A DNA stretch of 64,000 bases from the NCBI GenBank assembly GCA_937920235.1, contig CALGUK010000002.1:1-64000 (forward strand). Direction: 5' to 3'. Origin of the DNA: an uncultured Clostridia bacterium. GTDB taxonomy: Bacteria; Bacillota; Clostridia; Oscillospirales; Acutalibacteraceae. The translations under genes were made by a program, and so were the position numbers. Below, piece by piece: positions 25,575 through 33,605 of the stretch. The notes beneath the pieces are model-generated. The model saw only the letters and a program-made list of their open reading frames with translations, made no database searches and was not told where the DNA came from. Within the stretch, counting starts at the first letter, position 1. Every line of letters starts with the position of its first letter.

Positions 25575-25790
25575 ATGTTACACAACAGATTACGAGATTT
25601 AAGAGAAGATTCCGATCTTTTTCAAAAAAATATTGCTGATTTACTGAACTGTTCCCAGGTTTGTTACTCCTACTATGAGAACGGTATGCGTGACATTCCC
25701 ACTCAGGTTTTAATAACTCTATCCGATTATTACAATGTCTCTATTGACTATATACTTTGTCAGACTGACAAGCCGGAACGGAACAAATAG
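25575..25790 (+). CDS. XRE family transcriptional regulator (small HTH protein)
   Basis: 71 aa, a single HTH_3 domain with no effector domain. LRDLREDSDLFQKNIADLL covers helices 1-2, NCSQVCYSYYENGMRDIP the recognition helix and turn, and LSDYYNVSIDYILCQTD is the typical Cro/CI-like end. Start ATG at 25575 after TTTTGAGGTG. Its gene faces away from the 1102-aa protein gene, with three palindromes in the gap, so autoregulation plus control of that gene is the simplest model. Confidence 0.88.
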   Translation: MLHNRLRDLREDSDLFQKNIADLLNCSQVCYSYYENGMRDIPTQVLITLSDYYNVSIDYILCQTDKPERNK

Positions 25791-25875
25791 CTGTTGATTT
25801 TTCCTGCAATAATGTTAAAATAAATTATAGACTCTCTCGGGTTGTGTAATCTGCCCGTAAAAAAGGAACGGTTTT

Positions 25876-26991
25876 ATGAATTACGATTTCAGCTTTTATA
25901 TGCCCGTAAATATTTTCGGCGGAAAGAATGCTTTGCAACGAAACAAAAATATATTTTCGGACACAGGCAACAGATGTCTTATTGTGACCGGCTCATCATC
26001 TGCAAAAAAATCAGGTGCTCTCGATGAGCTTGTTTCAATACTGACAGAATCGGAAATTGAATACGGTATTTTTGATGAAATCACCGAAAATCCGCACACC
26101 TCAGCCTGTTGCAAAGGCGGTCGTGTCGCAAGAGAAATGCAGGCAGATTTTGTGATCGGCATCGGTGGCGGTTCACCTCTTGACGCATCAAAGGCGATTT
26201 GTGTTTACGCGACCAATCCCCACATTATAAACGACGGAATTTACACCGAAAAAGTTACCTCTGCTCCTCTGCCTCTTATTTTAATCGGTACGACGGCAGG
26301 AACGGGAAGTGAGGTATCGGGTGTTTCCGTACTGACACGCGAAAACGGAAGAAAACAAAGCATAAGCGGTAAAAATTATTATGCAAAAGCGGTTATTGCC
26401 GATGCAAAATACACTTACTCTGTTCCGTACAGAACAACCGTTTCAACGGTTCTCGACGCTCTGGCTCACGCTGTGGAATCAATGTTTTCGCCCCGTGCGG
26501 ACTTTCTGAGTCAACAATTTGCACTCATAGCGATAAAAATGATATATCCGTGTCTGAAAAAATTCAGTATCTCCTGCGAATTACCGTCCGAAGACGACAG
26601 AGAAACTCTGTATTTTGCCTCGCTGTATGCCGGATTTGCTCTTAACAAGGGCGGTACGGGATTCCCTCACGGAATGGGATATGCGCTCACAGAGGACTAC
26701 AATGTACCACACGGAATTGCCTGTGCGGTGTTTCTTCCCCGATATCTCGACGAGGCAGGCTCAACGAATCCGTCGCTTTTTGAAAAGGTGCTTGAGGCAA
26801 CAGGCTGTGACGCCGAAGGAGTAAAAAATCTTATTTCGCAGTTATGTGACCTGCATATCTCAATCCCCGGCACAAAGATTGAGGAGTATGTTGAACGGTG
26901 GAAAACGCTTAAAAACTTTAAAAACTCTCCCTCTGACTTTGACAATCAGGATGCCGGGGAGCTTATGAAAACGCTTTTCGGGCAATTATAG
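25876..26991 (+). CDS. Iron-containing alcohol dehydrogenase family protein
   Basis: 371 aa group III NAD(P)-dependent dehydrogenase. GIGGGSPLDASKA is the nucleotide-binding motif and GTTAGTGSEVSG the second conserved loop. Metal ligands are visible in VLDALAHAVES (Asp and His) and in FPHGMGYALTEDYNVPHG (two His). Length is normal. It stands alone between the XRE gene and a double terminator. The substrate aldehyde or alcohol is unknown. The upstream region has a small CGGG/CCCG hairpin of uncertain meaning. Confidence 0.9.
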   Translation: MNYDFSFYMPVNIFGGKNALQRNKNIFSDTGNRCLIVTGSSSAKKSGALDELVSILTESEIEYGIFDEITENPHTSACCKGGRVAREMQADFVIGIGGGSPLDASKAICVYATNPHIINDGIYTEKVTSAPLPLILIGTTAGTGSEVSGVSVLTRENGRKQSISGKNYYAKAVIADAKYTYSVPYRTTVSTVLDALAHAVESMFSPRADFLSQQFALIAIKMIYPCLKKFSISCELPSEDDRETLYFASLYAGFALNKGGTGFPHGMGYALTEDYNVPHGIACAVFLPRYLDEAGSTNPSLFEKVLEATGCDAEGVKNLISQLCDLHISIPGTKIEEYVERWKTLKNFKNSPSDFDNQDAGELMKTLFGQL

Positions 26992-27042
26992 TTAATTTTA
27001 ATCTATTTTATTTGAATCAGAGATAACCGTTGATTTCCTTAT

Positions 27043-27094
27043 ACAGCTGCAAATTTATTTGTCAAAAAATGACAGATTTTGCAGTTGTTTTTTT
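27043..27094 (+). terminator. Terminator of the iron-ADH gene
   Basis: ACAGCTGCAAA (27043-27053) pairs with TTTGCAGTTGT (27078-27088), with an inner TGTCA/TGACA stem, followed by a seven-base T run. Confidence 0.75.
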
Positions 27095-27132
27095 ATCAGG
27101 CCAAGTCAAATAGATTATTTTTAACTACAAAA

Positions 27133-27162
27133 GCAGCTGAAACAGTTGTTTAGCTGTTTTTT
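27133..27162 (+). terminator. Second hairpin-plus-T-run upstream of the aminotransferase
   Basis: CAGCTGAA can pair with TTTAGCTG (eight positions, one G-T pair), followed directly by six T. It lies before the aminotransferase promoter, so it acts as a back-up terminator rather than an attenuator. Confidence 0.55.
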
Positions 27163-27196
27163 AACTATTGTGCGGATACATATTTTTGAAAACTTG

Positions 27197-27224
27197 TTGA
27201 CAGTGAGGAAATAAGTGATATAAT
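27197..27224 (+). promoter_or_regulatory. Strong promoter of the aminotransferase-aldolase operon
   Basis: TTGACA (27197-27202), 16 bp spacer, TATAAT (27219-27224): both hexamers are consensus. The leader is about 70 nt and ends in GGAGGAG. Confidence 0.8.
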
Positions 27225-27303
27225 TGTATTTGTAAACTTATCTGTTACCGGACATATCCGCAACAGAATTAAAACACTTCTTAAACAATGGAGGAGAAAA
27301 ATT

Positions 27304-28794
27304 ATGGCAGACACAAGATTCGCAATCACACATTATCATGATGCTGCTCAGATTAACAGACAGCTTGATGAGCTTATTGAGAAACCGATTTATTCAATCA
27401 AGCCCGAAAAGCTGAAAGAGTATGAAGAAGAGTATTATGAAAAGAAATGTGCAAAATCAAAGGAAATGATTACTGAGGCTAAGGCTATCATCCCCGGCGG
27501 TGTTCAGCATAACCTTGCTTTCAACCATCCCTTCCCTCTTGTTTTCACAAAGGCTGAAGGTGCATACCTTTATGACATTGACGGAAACAAGTATTTTGAC
27601 TTTCTTCAGGCAGGCGGACCTACAGTTCTCGGCTCAAATCCGAAGGTAGTTCGCGACCAGGTTATCGACCTTCTTAACACCTGCGGTCCTTCAACAGGTC
27701 TTTTCCACGAGTTTGAATACAAGCTTGCAAAAAAGATTTCCGATTCAGTTGAATCTGTTGATATGTTCCGTATGCAGGGTTCAGGTACTGAAGCTTGTAT
27801 GACAGCAGTTCGTGTTGCACGTCTTGCAACAGGCAAAAAGAACATTCTTAAAATGGGCGGTGCATACCACGGCTGGTCAGATCAGCTCGGTTACGGTATC
27901 CGTGTTCCCGGCTCTAAATTCACACAGGCAAGCGGTGTTCCGCTTTACCTCTTCAAGCACACACAGGAATTCTTCCCGGGTGACCTTGAGGATCTTGAGA
28001 GAAAGCTCTGGCTCAACCAGTTCACCGGCGGTACTGCTGCTGTATTTATTGAGCCTATCGGCCCCGAGAGCGGTACAACTCCTCTTGATTATGACTTCAA
28101 CAAGGGTGTTGAAAGACTTTGCCGTAAATACGGTGCTCTTCTTGTATTTGATGAAGTTGTTACAGGCTTCCGTATCGGCATGGCAGGTGCTCAGGGCTTC
28201 TTCGGAGTTTCTCCTGACCTTACAATCTTCGGTAAAGTAATCGCAGGCGGATATCCCGGTGCAGGCGGTGTCGGCGGTAAGAAGCAGTATATGAAGCATC
28301 TCGGTGCAGGTCTTGACGATTCAGGTATGAAGGTTAAGAAAGCATTTACAGGCGGTACAATGACAGCTAACCCGCTTTCATGCTGTGCAGGTTACTTCAC
28401 TCTTGAAGAAATTGATAAGCAAAATGCATGTCAGAAAGCCGGCGAAATGGGTGACAGACTCACAACAGGTCTTCAGGAACTCGTTGCTAAACACGGTCTT
28501 CCGTTCGTTTGCTGGAACGAAGGTTCTGTTTGCCACCTTGAAACTGTTGGTACAATGCACTACTCAATTGACTGGTGCAAGCCCTGGAAGATTCCGGGAG
28601 TTCTTTCAGCAACAAGCGAGAGAAAGAAAGAAATGCAGTATATGGGTGCTGCTTATATGGCAGAAGGACTTGTTACTCTTGCAGGCAGCCGTCTGTATAC
28701 ATCTGCTGCTTATACACCGAAGATGATCGACCAGGCTCTTCAGTGCTTCGACAAGGTTTTTGCAAATGTTGCAGTTAAGCCTTCAGAAAAATAA
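27304..28794 (+). CDS. Class III PLP aminotransferase (glutamate-1-semialdehyde aminomutase-like)
   Basis: 496 aa, longer than HemL (about 430) through an N-terminal extension of some 55 charged residues. MQGSGTEACMTAVRVAR and GGAYHGWSD are the PLP phosphate and ring-stacking motifs, VFDEVVTGFR the Asp of the pyridine N, and FGKVIAGGYPGAGGVGG contains the Schiff-base Lys (GKVIAGG). No other haem gene is nearby, and the partner is a class II aldolase, so a carbohydrate or amino-sugar transamination is more likely than tetrapyrrole synthesis. Strong promoter, GGAGGAG site and regular codon choice suggest high expression. Confidence 0.86.
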   Translation: MADTRFAITHYHDAAQINRQLDELIEKPIYSIKPEKLKEYEEEYYEKKCAKSKEMITEAKAIIPGGVQHNLAFNHPFPLVFTKAEGAYLYDIDGNKYFDFLQAGGPTVLGSNPKVVRDQVIDLLNTCGPSTGLFHEFEYKLAKKISDSVESVDMFRMQGSGTEACMTAVRVARLATGKKNILKMGGAYHGWSDQLGYGIRVPGSKFTQASGVPLYLFKHTQEFFPGDLEDLERKLWLNQFTGGTAAVFIEPIGPESGTTPLDYDFNKGVERLCRKYGALLVFDEVVTGFRIGMAGAQGFFGVSPDLTIFGKVIAGGYPGAGGVGGKKQYMKHLGAGLDDSGMKVKKAFTGGTMTANPLSCCAGYFTLEEIDKQNACQKAGEMGDRLTTGLQELVAKHGLPFVCWNEGSVCHLETVGTMHYSIDWCKPWKIPGVLSATSERKKEMQYMGAAYMAEGLVTLAGSRLYTSAAYTPKMIDQALQCFDKVFANVAVKPSEK

Positions 28795-28802
28795 TCAACA
28801 GT

Positions 28803-28826
28803 CGGCGGACGGTAAAACGTCCGCCG
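28803..28826 (+). other. Intercistronic hairpin
   Basis: GGCGGACG, loop GTAAAA, CGTCCGCC: a perfect 8 bp GC-rich stem between aminotransferase and aldolase with no T run. It may protect the upstream mRNA or tune downstream expression. Confidence 0.55.
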
Positions 28827-28853
28827 TTCATTCCAGAATATGAGGTGAAAGTT

Positions 28854-30074
28854 ATGGAAATAATGCAGGCAAAAGAGCTCGTAATCAAAGCAGGTAAAGA
28901 GCTTGTTGAAACAGGTCTTATTGCCCGTACTTGGGGCAACATCTCCTGCAGAATCAGTGATACACAGTTTGTTATCACTCCAAGCGGCCGCGCTTATGAA
29001 ACTCTCACTCCTGAAGAAATCGTTATCGTTAACATTGCTGACCTTGAATATGAAGGTGAAATCAAGCCGTCAAGTGAAAAGGGTATTCACGCTGCTTGCT
29101 ATAAGCTTCGTCCCGAGGTTAATTTTGTTATACATACTCACCAGGTTAACGCTTCAATTGTTTCGGCTCTCGGTATGGACATAAACACGGTTGAGGGTGA
29201 AAATGCCTCAGTTGTCGGAAATAATGTACCGATCGCTTCATACGGTCTTCCCGGAACAAAAAAGCTTCGCAAGGGTGTTATCGACGCAATTACACGCTCG
29301 GACTCAAAGGCTGCAATTATGGCTCATCACGGTGCTGTTTGTATGGGTACCGATTATGATGATGCATTCAATGTTGCAAAATGTCTTGAAAACATCTGTG
29401 AGCAGTACATTCTTGACAAATACACCTCCCTTACGGGAACTGTCGCAAGCAGTCTTACCGCTATCAATGACTATGTTGTTGATAAATTTGTCAAAAAGCC
29501 ATCAGATGCTCCTGAGTTTCCCGCTTGCAAGAGTGAGCGTGACGGTCCGGTGTTCAATATCTCGGTAATTGACGGTGACGGCACAATCACAAGAATTGAC
29601 ATTGATTCAGGCGATATCATTGCAGGTGACATAAACAACAGCTCAATTGAGCTTCACCGTGCAGTTTATAAGAAGCGCAAGGATGTTAACTACATCTATC
29701 ACACAAAGGATCCGTACACAGTTGCCTGCTCTAAGCTGGGCAAAACAATGCGTCCTTTGATTGATGACTTTGCTCAGATTGTGGGTGTAAGCGTCAAGAG
29801 TGCAAAATATAACCCCAACAACTCTCTTGCAACAGCAAAGAAGGTTGTTAAGAAGCTCAAGGGCAGAAATGCCGTTCTTCTTGAGAACAACGGTGCTCTC
29901 TGTGTTGCCGGCAGCGAATATGATGCAGGTGCAATTGAGTTTATCACAAACAAGGGTGCTAAGATTCAGATCAGCGCCAAGATGTTTGATAAGGTTGAGC
30001 CTATCAATCCTGTTGAGACGAGACTTATGAACATCATTTACAGACTTAAATATTCTAAACAGGCAGGCAAATAA
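28854..30074 (+). CDS. Tandem class II aldolase/adducin domain protein
   Basis: 406 aa from the ATG at 28854 (a GTG at 28845 lies inside the ribosome site TGAGGTG). Two class II aldolase folds. Domain 1 (1-205) has KPSSEKGIHAACY with the catalytic Glu, and zinc ligands in VIHTHQVNAS and MAHHGAV. Domain 2 (225-400) keeps the fold, but the ligand sites read IYHTKDP and LENNGAL, so it should not bind the metal. Reversible aldol cleavage of a phosphorylated or free sugar is expected. It follows the HemL-like aminotransferase by 59 bp. The substrate is unknown. Confidence 0.84.
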   Translation: MEIMQAKELVIKAGKELVETGLIARTWGNISCRISDTQFVITPSGRAYETLTPEEIVIVNIADLEYEGEIKPSSEKGIHAACYKLRPEVNFVIHTHQVNASIVSALGMDINTVEGENASVVGNNVPIASYGLPGTKKLRKGVIDAITRSDSKAAIMAHHGAVCMGTDYDDAFNVAKCLENICEQYILDKYTSLTGTVASSLTAINDYVVDKFVKKPSDAPEFPACKSERDGPVFNISVIDGDGTITRIDIDSGDIIAGDINNSSIELHRAVYKKRKDVNYIYHTKDPYTVACSKLGKTMRPLIDDFAQIVGVSVKSAKYNPNNSLATAKKVVKKLKGRNAVLLENNGALCVAGSEYDAGAIEFITNKGAKIQISAKMFDKVEPINPVETRLMNIIYRLKYSKQAGK

Positions 30075-30085
30075 TTCTTTAACAG

Positions 30086-30124
30086 CATAAATCCCGTAAC
30101 ACCTTGATGGTATTACGGGATTTT
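30086..30124. terminator. Bidirectional terminator between aldolase and AraC genes
   Basis: AAATCCCGTAA (30086-30096) and TTACGGGATTT (30110-30120): a perfect 11 bp stem flanked by A- and T-rich ends, serving both converging genes. Confidence 0.85.
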
Positions 30125-30934
30125 TTATTGATGTGTTTTGTTACGGTATTCTGTGGGTGTTGTGCCGGCATAGTTTTTAAACCATGCGGAAAAGTATCTC
30201 TGGTCACGGAAAGACAAGCGCTCTGCCACTTCATTTATCGGCAAGACCGTGTTCTGCAGATAGGTTTTTGCAACGGCGATTTTCTGCTGTATATAATATT
30301 GATACGGGGTGGTACCGTAATTTTTTTCAAAAACCTGAATGATGTAATTTTTGGAGTATCCGAGATCATCACATATCTCATCAAGGGAAAAGTCCTGCTC
30401 CACCCCCGAATCCAGACGCTTGCGGATTTCGTCGGAAAGCCCTGCAGATTTTGTGCCGCGTCTATGTTTCAGATAAACAAAAAGTCTGGTGAGTTCAACG
30501 GTAATTTCATCAACCAATCTGTTGTAGTCCTTTGAGAACTCCTCAAATATTTTTATCATACTGTTGATAATTTTCTTACATTCACATTCCGTAAAAACAT
30601 AAGTATCCTCCGGCAAAAAGGTATCGATAAGCATTTCGGCAAGAGGTCCTTCAAAAATCATCCAGTATTTATGCCACGGATTTTCCTTTGAACTGTAATA
30701 ATGATGATTTGTTCCCTTTTTCAAAAAGAAAACATCATTCTGCTTGATCTCATATCTTTTTCCGTTGATTTCAAGAATACCGTTTCCGCTGTCGATAAAC
30801 TCGAGCGCTGTCAGCTCCGATTTTGTTCTGACCACATCGATTGTGTCATCACATATTGTTTCACCCGCCATCCTGATATTAAGCGGCAGAGACTCATCAT
30901 AATAAGGAGCAAGATTTAAAATAATTTCATTCAT
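30125..30934 (-). CDS. AraC family transcriptional regulator
   Basis: 269 aa. N-terminal cupin-like sensor domain (GNGILEINGKRYEIKQNDVFFLKKG), then two AraC helix-turn-helix motifs from about residue 165: FSLDEICDDLGYSKNYIIQVF and LPINEVAERLSFRDQRYFSAW, with the family signature GTTPTEYR at the end. It is encoded just downstream of and parallel to the GH3 gene, though with its own spacer of about 150 bp, so control of that glucosidase by a sugar is plausible. Upstream, ACATTTT(G/A)TTTT occurs twice, 30 bp apart (30948 and 30978), as possible half-sites. Confidence 0.9.
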   Translation of the reverse strand: MNEIILNLAPYYDESLPLNIRMAGETICDDTIDVVRTKSELTALEFIDSGNGILEINGKRYEIKQNDVFFLKKGTNHHYYSSKENPWHKYWMIFEGPLAEMLIDTFLPEDTYVFTECECKKIINSMIKIFEEFSKDYNRLVDEITVELTRLFVYLKHRRGTKSAGLSDEIRKRLDSGVEQDFSLDEICDDLGYSKNYIIQVFEKNYGTTPYQYYIQQKIAVAKTYLQNTVLPINEVAERLSFRDQRYFSAWFKNYAGTTPTEYRNKTHQ

Positions 30935-31035
30935 CTTTATTTTCCTGACATTTTGTTTTATTATTTTACAAAAAACAACATTTTATTTTGATAATTATAA
31001 CATATATGCAAACAGAATACAACACCAAAATTTAA

Positions 31036-31070
31036 GGCGACACTCCTTTTGAGAGTGTCGCCCGATTTTA
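31036..31070 (-). terminator. Terminator of the GH3 gene
   Basis: GGCGACACTC / GAGTGTCGCC perfect 10 bp stem (31036-31062), moderately T-rich on the minus-strand exit side. It separates GH3 from the araC-type gene. Confidence 0.7.
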
Positions 31071-31083
31071 TGCCTTAAATAAA

Positions 31084-33522
31084 TTATATCTGCTTTAATT
31101 TTCCGAGATTCTTGATGAGGTTTGGTATTCCTTTGAAAATAATCTTAAGACCCTTGCCCATCTTGTCTTCGTGGAGAATGAGAATAAGTCCCTCTGCCAT
31201 TTCAGGACTGAACAGACCAAAGCTCATTGAGATAAAGTTCTTGATTGGAAGCTGTGTAGCAACACCCGCCATCATTGTGCCTTCACCGAGAATCTTGATG
31301 AGAAGTCTGTAAATTCTACCGCCCCATTTGCCGTCCTTAGCATCCTCAATTGTGTTGAGAACCGTAAACGGTGCATCCTTGTCTCTCTGTGACGGAGGAA
31401 GCTCTTTACCGTAAACTGCTTCAAATTCATCAGCAGAAACATTCATAATATTTGCGCCGTAATATGACGGAGCAGTTGCTTTATAATCAGGAACCTCAGC
31501 CTCAACTGTTGATTCAACAAAAACATCAGCCTCAAGTCTGATATCGCGGCTTGATGCACCCACAAGAATCTTGAAGTCACCGCTTTCAACATGCCAGTCG
31601 CCGAGTTTTACGTTATAATATGCAAATGCGCGCTTATCAAGCTCAACAGATACCTCTTTTTCCTCGCCTGCCTTCAGAAATACCTTTCTGAATCCGCGAA
31701 GTTCCTTGACGGGACGGTAAATTGTGCTTTCTACGTCGCTCACATAAATCTGAGCAACCTCCGCACCGTCAACATCACCCGTATTCTTGATTTTGAAGGA
31801 TACGGTAACCTTATCTGTATCCTTGATTTTATCTGCCGAAAGCTTTATGTCACTGTACTCAAATGTGGTATATGAAAGACCGTGACCGAACGGGAATGCA
31901 ACCTCTTTCTTCGCTGTGTCGTAATACTTGTATCCGACATAAACGCCCTCTCTGTATTCAACGGAAACGGATGTACCGGGGAAGAAATTGTAGCTTGAGT
32001 TATCCTCAAGAGCGCAGGGATATGTCTCACTGAGCTTACCGCTGGGGTTAACGTCACCGAAGATAATATCGCATACCGCACTGCCGCCTGCCTGACCTGT
32101 AAGGAACATATTAAGGATTGCGGGAACCTTGTCAGCCCAAGGCATACAAACCGAAGCACCGCCCGAAAGAACTACTACTGTATTCGGGTTTACCTTGAGA
32201 ACTTCCTCAACAAGTGTATTGTGAGCAGGAGGAAGATTGATGTGGCTTCTGTCATTACCCTCTGTTTCATATTCATCGGTAAGTCCGATAAATACGAGAG
32301 CAATATCTGCATTTTTTGCCTTTTCCTTTGCCTCAAGAATCATTTCCATTGCTTTCTTATTCTTGCTCTTGAGTGTATATCCCGGTGCATACGAGAAATC
32401 AATTCCCATCTCCTTCATTGTGTCATAAGCTGAATCAAGCTTGATGGGATTGATGAGTGAAGAACCAGCACCCTGATAGCGCGGAGTATGAGCCATTTCA
32501 CCGATAACGGCAATCTTAGCATCCTTTTTAAGAGGAAGAATATTGTTGTCATTCTTCATAAGAACCATACACTGACTTGCAATTTCACGGGCAAGCTTAT
32601 GATGAGCATCGCTGTCGTATGTATAATCGCCGAGAACCTTTTCTGCCTTCTTTGAAAGCTCGATAAGCTTGTCGCAGGCAGCATCCAGAACAGCCTCATC
32701 AAGAGTACCGTTTTTAACTGCGTCACAGATAAGCTTTGTTCCTGCTCCTGAGGAGGTGGGCATTTCAAGCTCCTGACCTGCAATAAGTCCGGGAACTCTC
32801 TCGTTCTCTGCACCCCAGTCAGTTACAACAAGACCTTCAAATCCGAAATCGTCACGGAGGACGTCGGTTAGAAGCCATTTGTTTTCTGCAGCATAAGTAC
32901 CGTTGACTCTGTTGTATGAGTTCATTATAGTCCAGGGCTGTGCCTTTTTAACTGCAATTTCAAAGGGAAGAAGATATGTTTCACGGAGTGTTCTCTCGTC
33001 AACAACGGCATTAACGGTCATTCTGCGTGTTTCCTGGTTGTTGGCAGCATAATGCTTGAGAGATGTTCCGATGCCCTTGCTCTGAACACCGTTGATAAAC
33101 GATGCCGCCATTTCACCTGCAAGAACACCGTCTTCTGAGAAATACTCAAAGTTTCTTCCGCAAAGAGGTGAACGCTTGATGTTTGTTCCTGGTCCGAGAA
33201 GAACCGAAACCTTTTCCTTGAGACATTCCTCACCGAGAGCAACACCCATTCTGTAAAGAAGGTCCGTATCCCATGAGCAAGCAGTTGCGGAAGCTGTCGG
33301 GAAACAGATAGCCGGAACACCTTTCAGAAGATTTGTTTCCCCCTTGGGAGTATCACCCGGATCGCCTTTTTTACGGATTCCGTGAGGGCCGTCATTAAGG
33401 CTGATTGATTTAATACCGACTCTCTCTACGGGTTGTGAGTGCCAGTAATCAAGACCGTCGCAAAGACTTGCCTTTTCTTCAAGAGTCATCTTGGCGATAA
33501 GGTCAGCGTGTTTAAGAGCCAT
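31084..33522 (-). CDS. Glycoside hydrolase family 3 (beta-glucosidase type)
   Basis: 812 aa. The N-terminal TIM-barrel domain has the nucleophile in VVTDWGAE (D235) and the KHYAANNQE substrate motif (156-164). The alpha/beta sandwich (about 330-540) and a fibronectin III-like domain (about 590-665, RPVKELRGFRKV) follow. A C-terminal extension of roughly 130 residues ends in a cationic amphipathic helix (KGLKIIFKGIPNLIKNLGK). No signal peptide, so cytosolic hydrolysis of imported beta-glucosides or xylosides is expected. Confidence 0.92.
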   Translation of the reverse strand: MALKHADLIAKMTLEEKASLCDGLDYWHSQPVERVGIKSISLNDGPHGIRKKGDPGDTPKGETNLLKGVPAICFPTASATACSWDTDLLYRMGVALGEECLKEKVSVLLGPGTNIKRSPLCGRNFEYFSEDGVLAGEMAASFINGVQSKGIGTSLKHYAANNQETRRMTVNAVVDERTLRETYLLPFEIAVKKAQPWTIMNSYNRVNGTYAAENKWLLTDVLRDDFGFEGLVVTDWGAENERVPGLIAGQELEMPTSSGAGTKLICDAVKNGTLDEAVLDAACDKLIELSKKAEKVLGDYTYDSDAHHKLAREIASQCMVLMKNDNNILPLKKDAKIAVIGEMAHTPRYQGAGSSLINPIKLDSAYDTMKEMGIDFSYAPGYTLKSKNKKAMEMILEAKEKAKNADIALVFIGLTDEYETEGNDRSHINLPPAHNTLVEEVLKVNPNTVVVLSGGASVCMPWADKVPAILNMFLTGQAGGSAVCDIIFGDVNPSGKLSETYPCALEDNSSYNFFPGTSVSVEYREGVYVGYKYYDTAKKEVAFPFGHGLSYTTFEYSDIKLSADKIKDTDKVTVSFKIKNTGDVDGAEVAQIYVSDVESTIYRPVKELRGFRKVFLKAGEEKEVSVELDKRAFAYYNVKLGDWHVESGDFKILVGASSRDIRLEADVFVESTVEAEVPDYKATAPSYYGANIMNVSADEFEAVYGKELPPSQRDKDAPFTVLNTIEDAKDGKWGGRIYRLLIKILGEGTMMAGVATQLPIKNFISMSFGLFSPEMAEGLILILHEDKMGKGLKIIFKGIPNLIKNLGKLKQI

Positions 33523-33572
33523 AATTATTCTCCTTCTTATAAAGTATATGATAAATATTTTATTACCAATAT

Positions 33573-33601
33573 ATGATACAATAAATAAATCTCACTTGCA
33601 A
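33573..33601 (-). promoter_or_regulatory. Promoter of the GH3 gene
   Basis: Minus-strand TTGCAA (33596-33601), 17 bp spacer, TATCAT (33573-33578), within the gap to rmuC. Confidence 0.5.
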
Positions 33602-33605
33602 GTAT

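Noticed and set aside
26992..27303. Riboswitch or T-box in the leader of the aminotransferase operon
   Set aside because: The hairpins lie upstream of the consensus promoter, so they are not in the operon's leader RNA, and no known aptamer motif was seen.
27304..28794. Assignment as hemL (haem synthesis)
   Set aside because: The protein is about 65 residues longer than usual HemL, no other tetrapyrrole gene is near, and it is cotranscribed with an aldolase; family membership is kept, the gene symbol is not.
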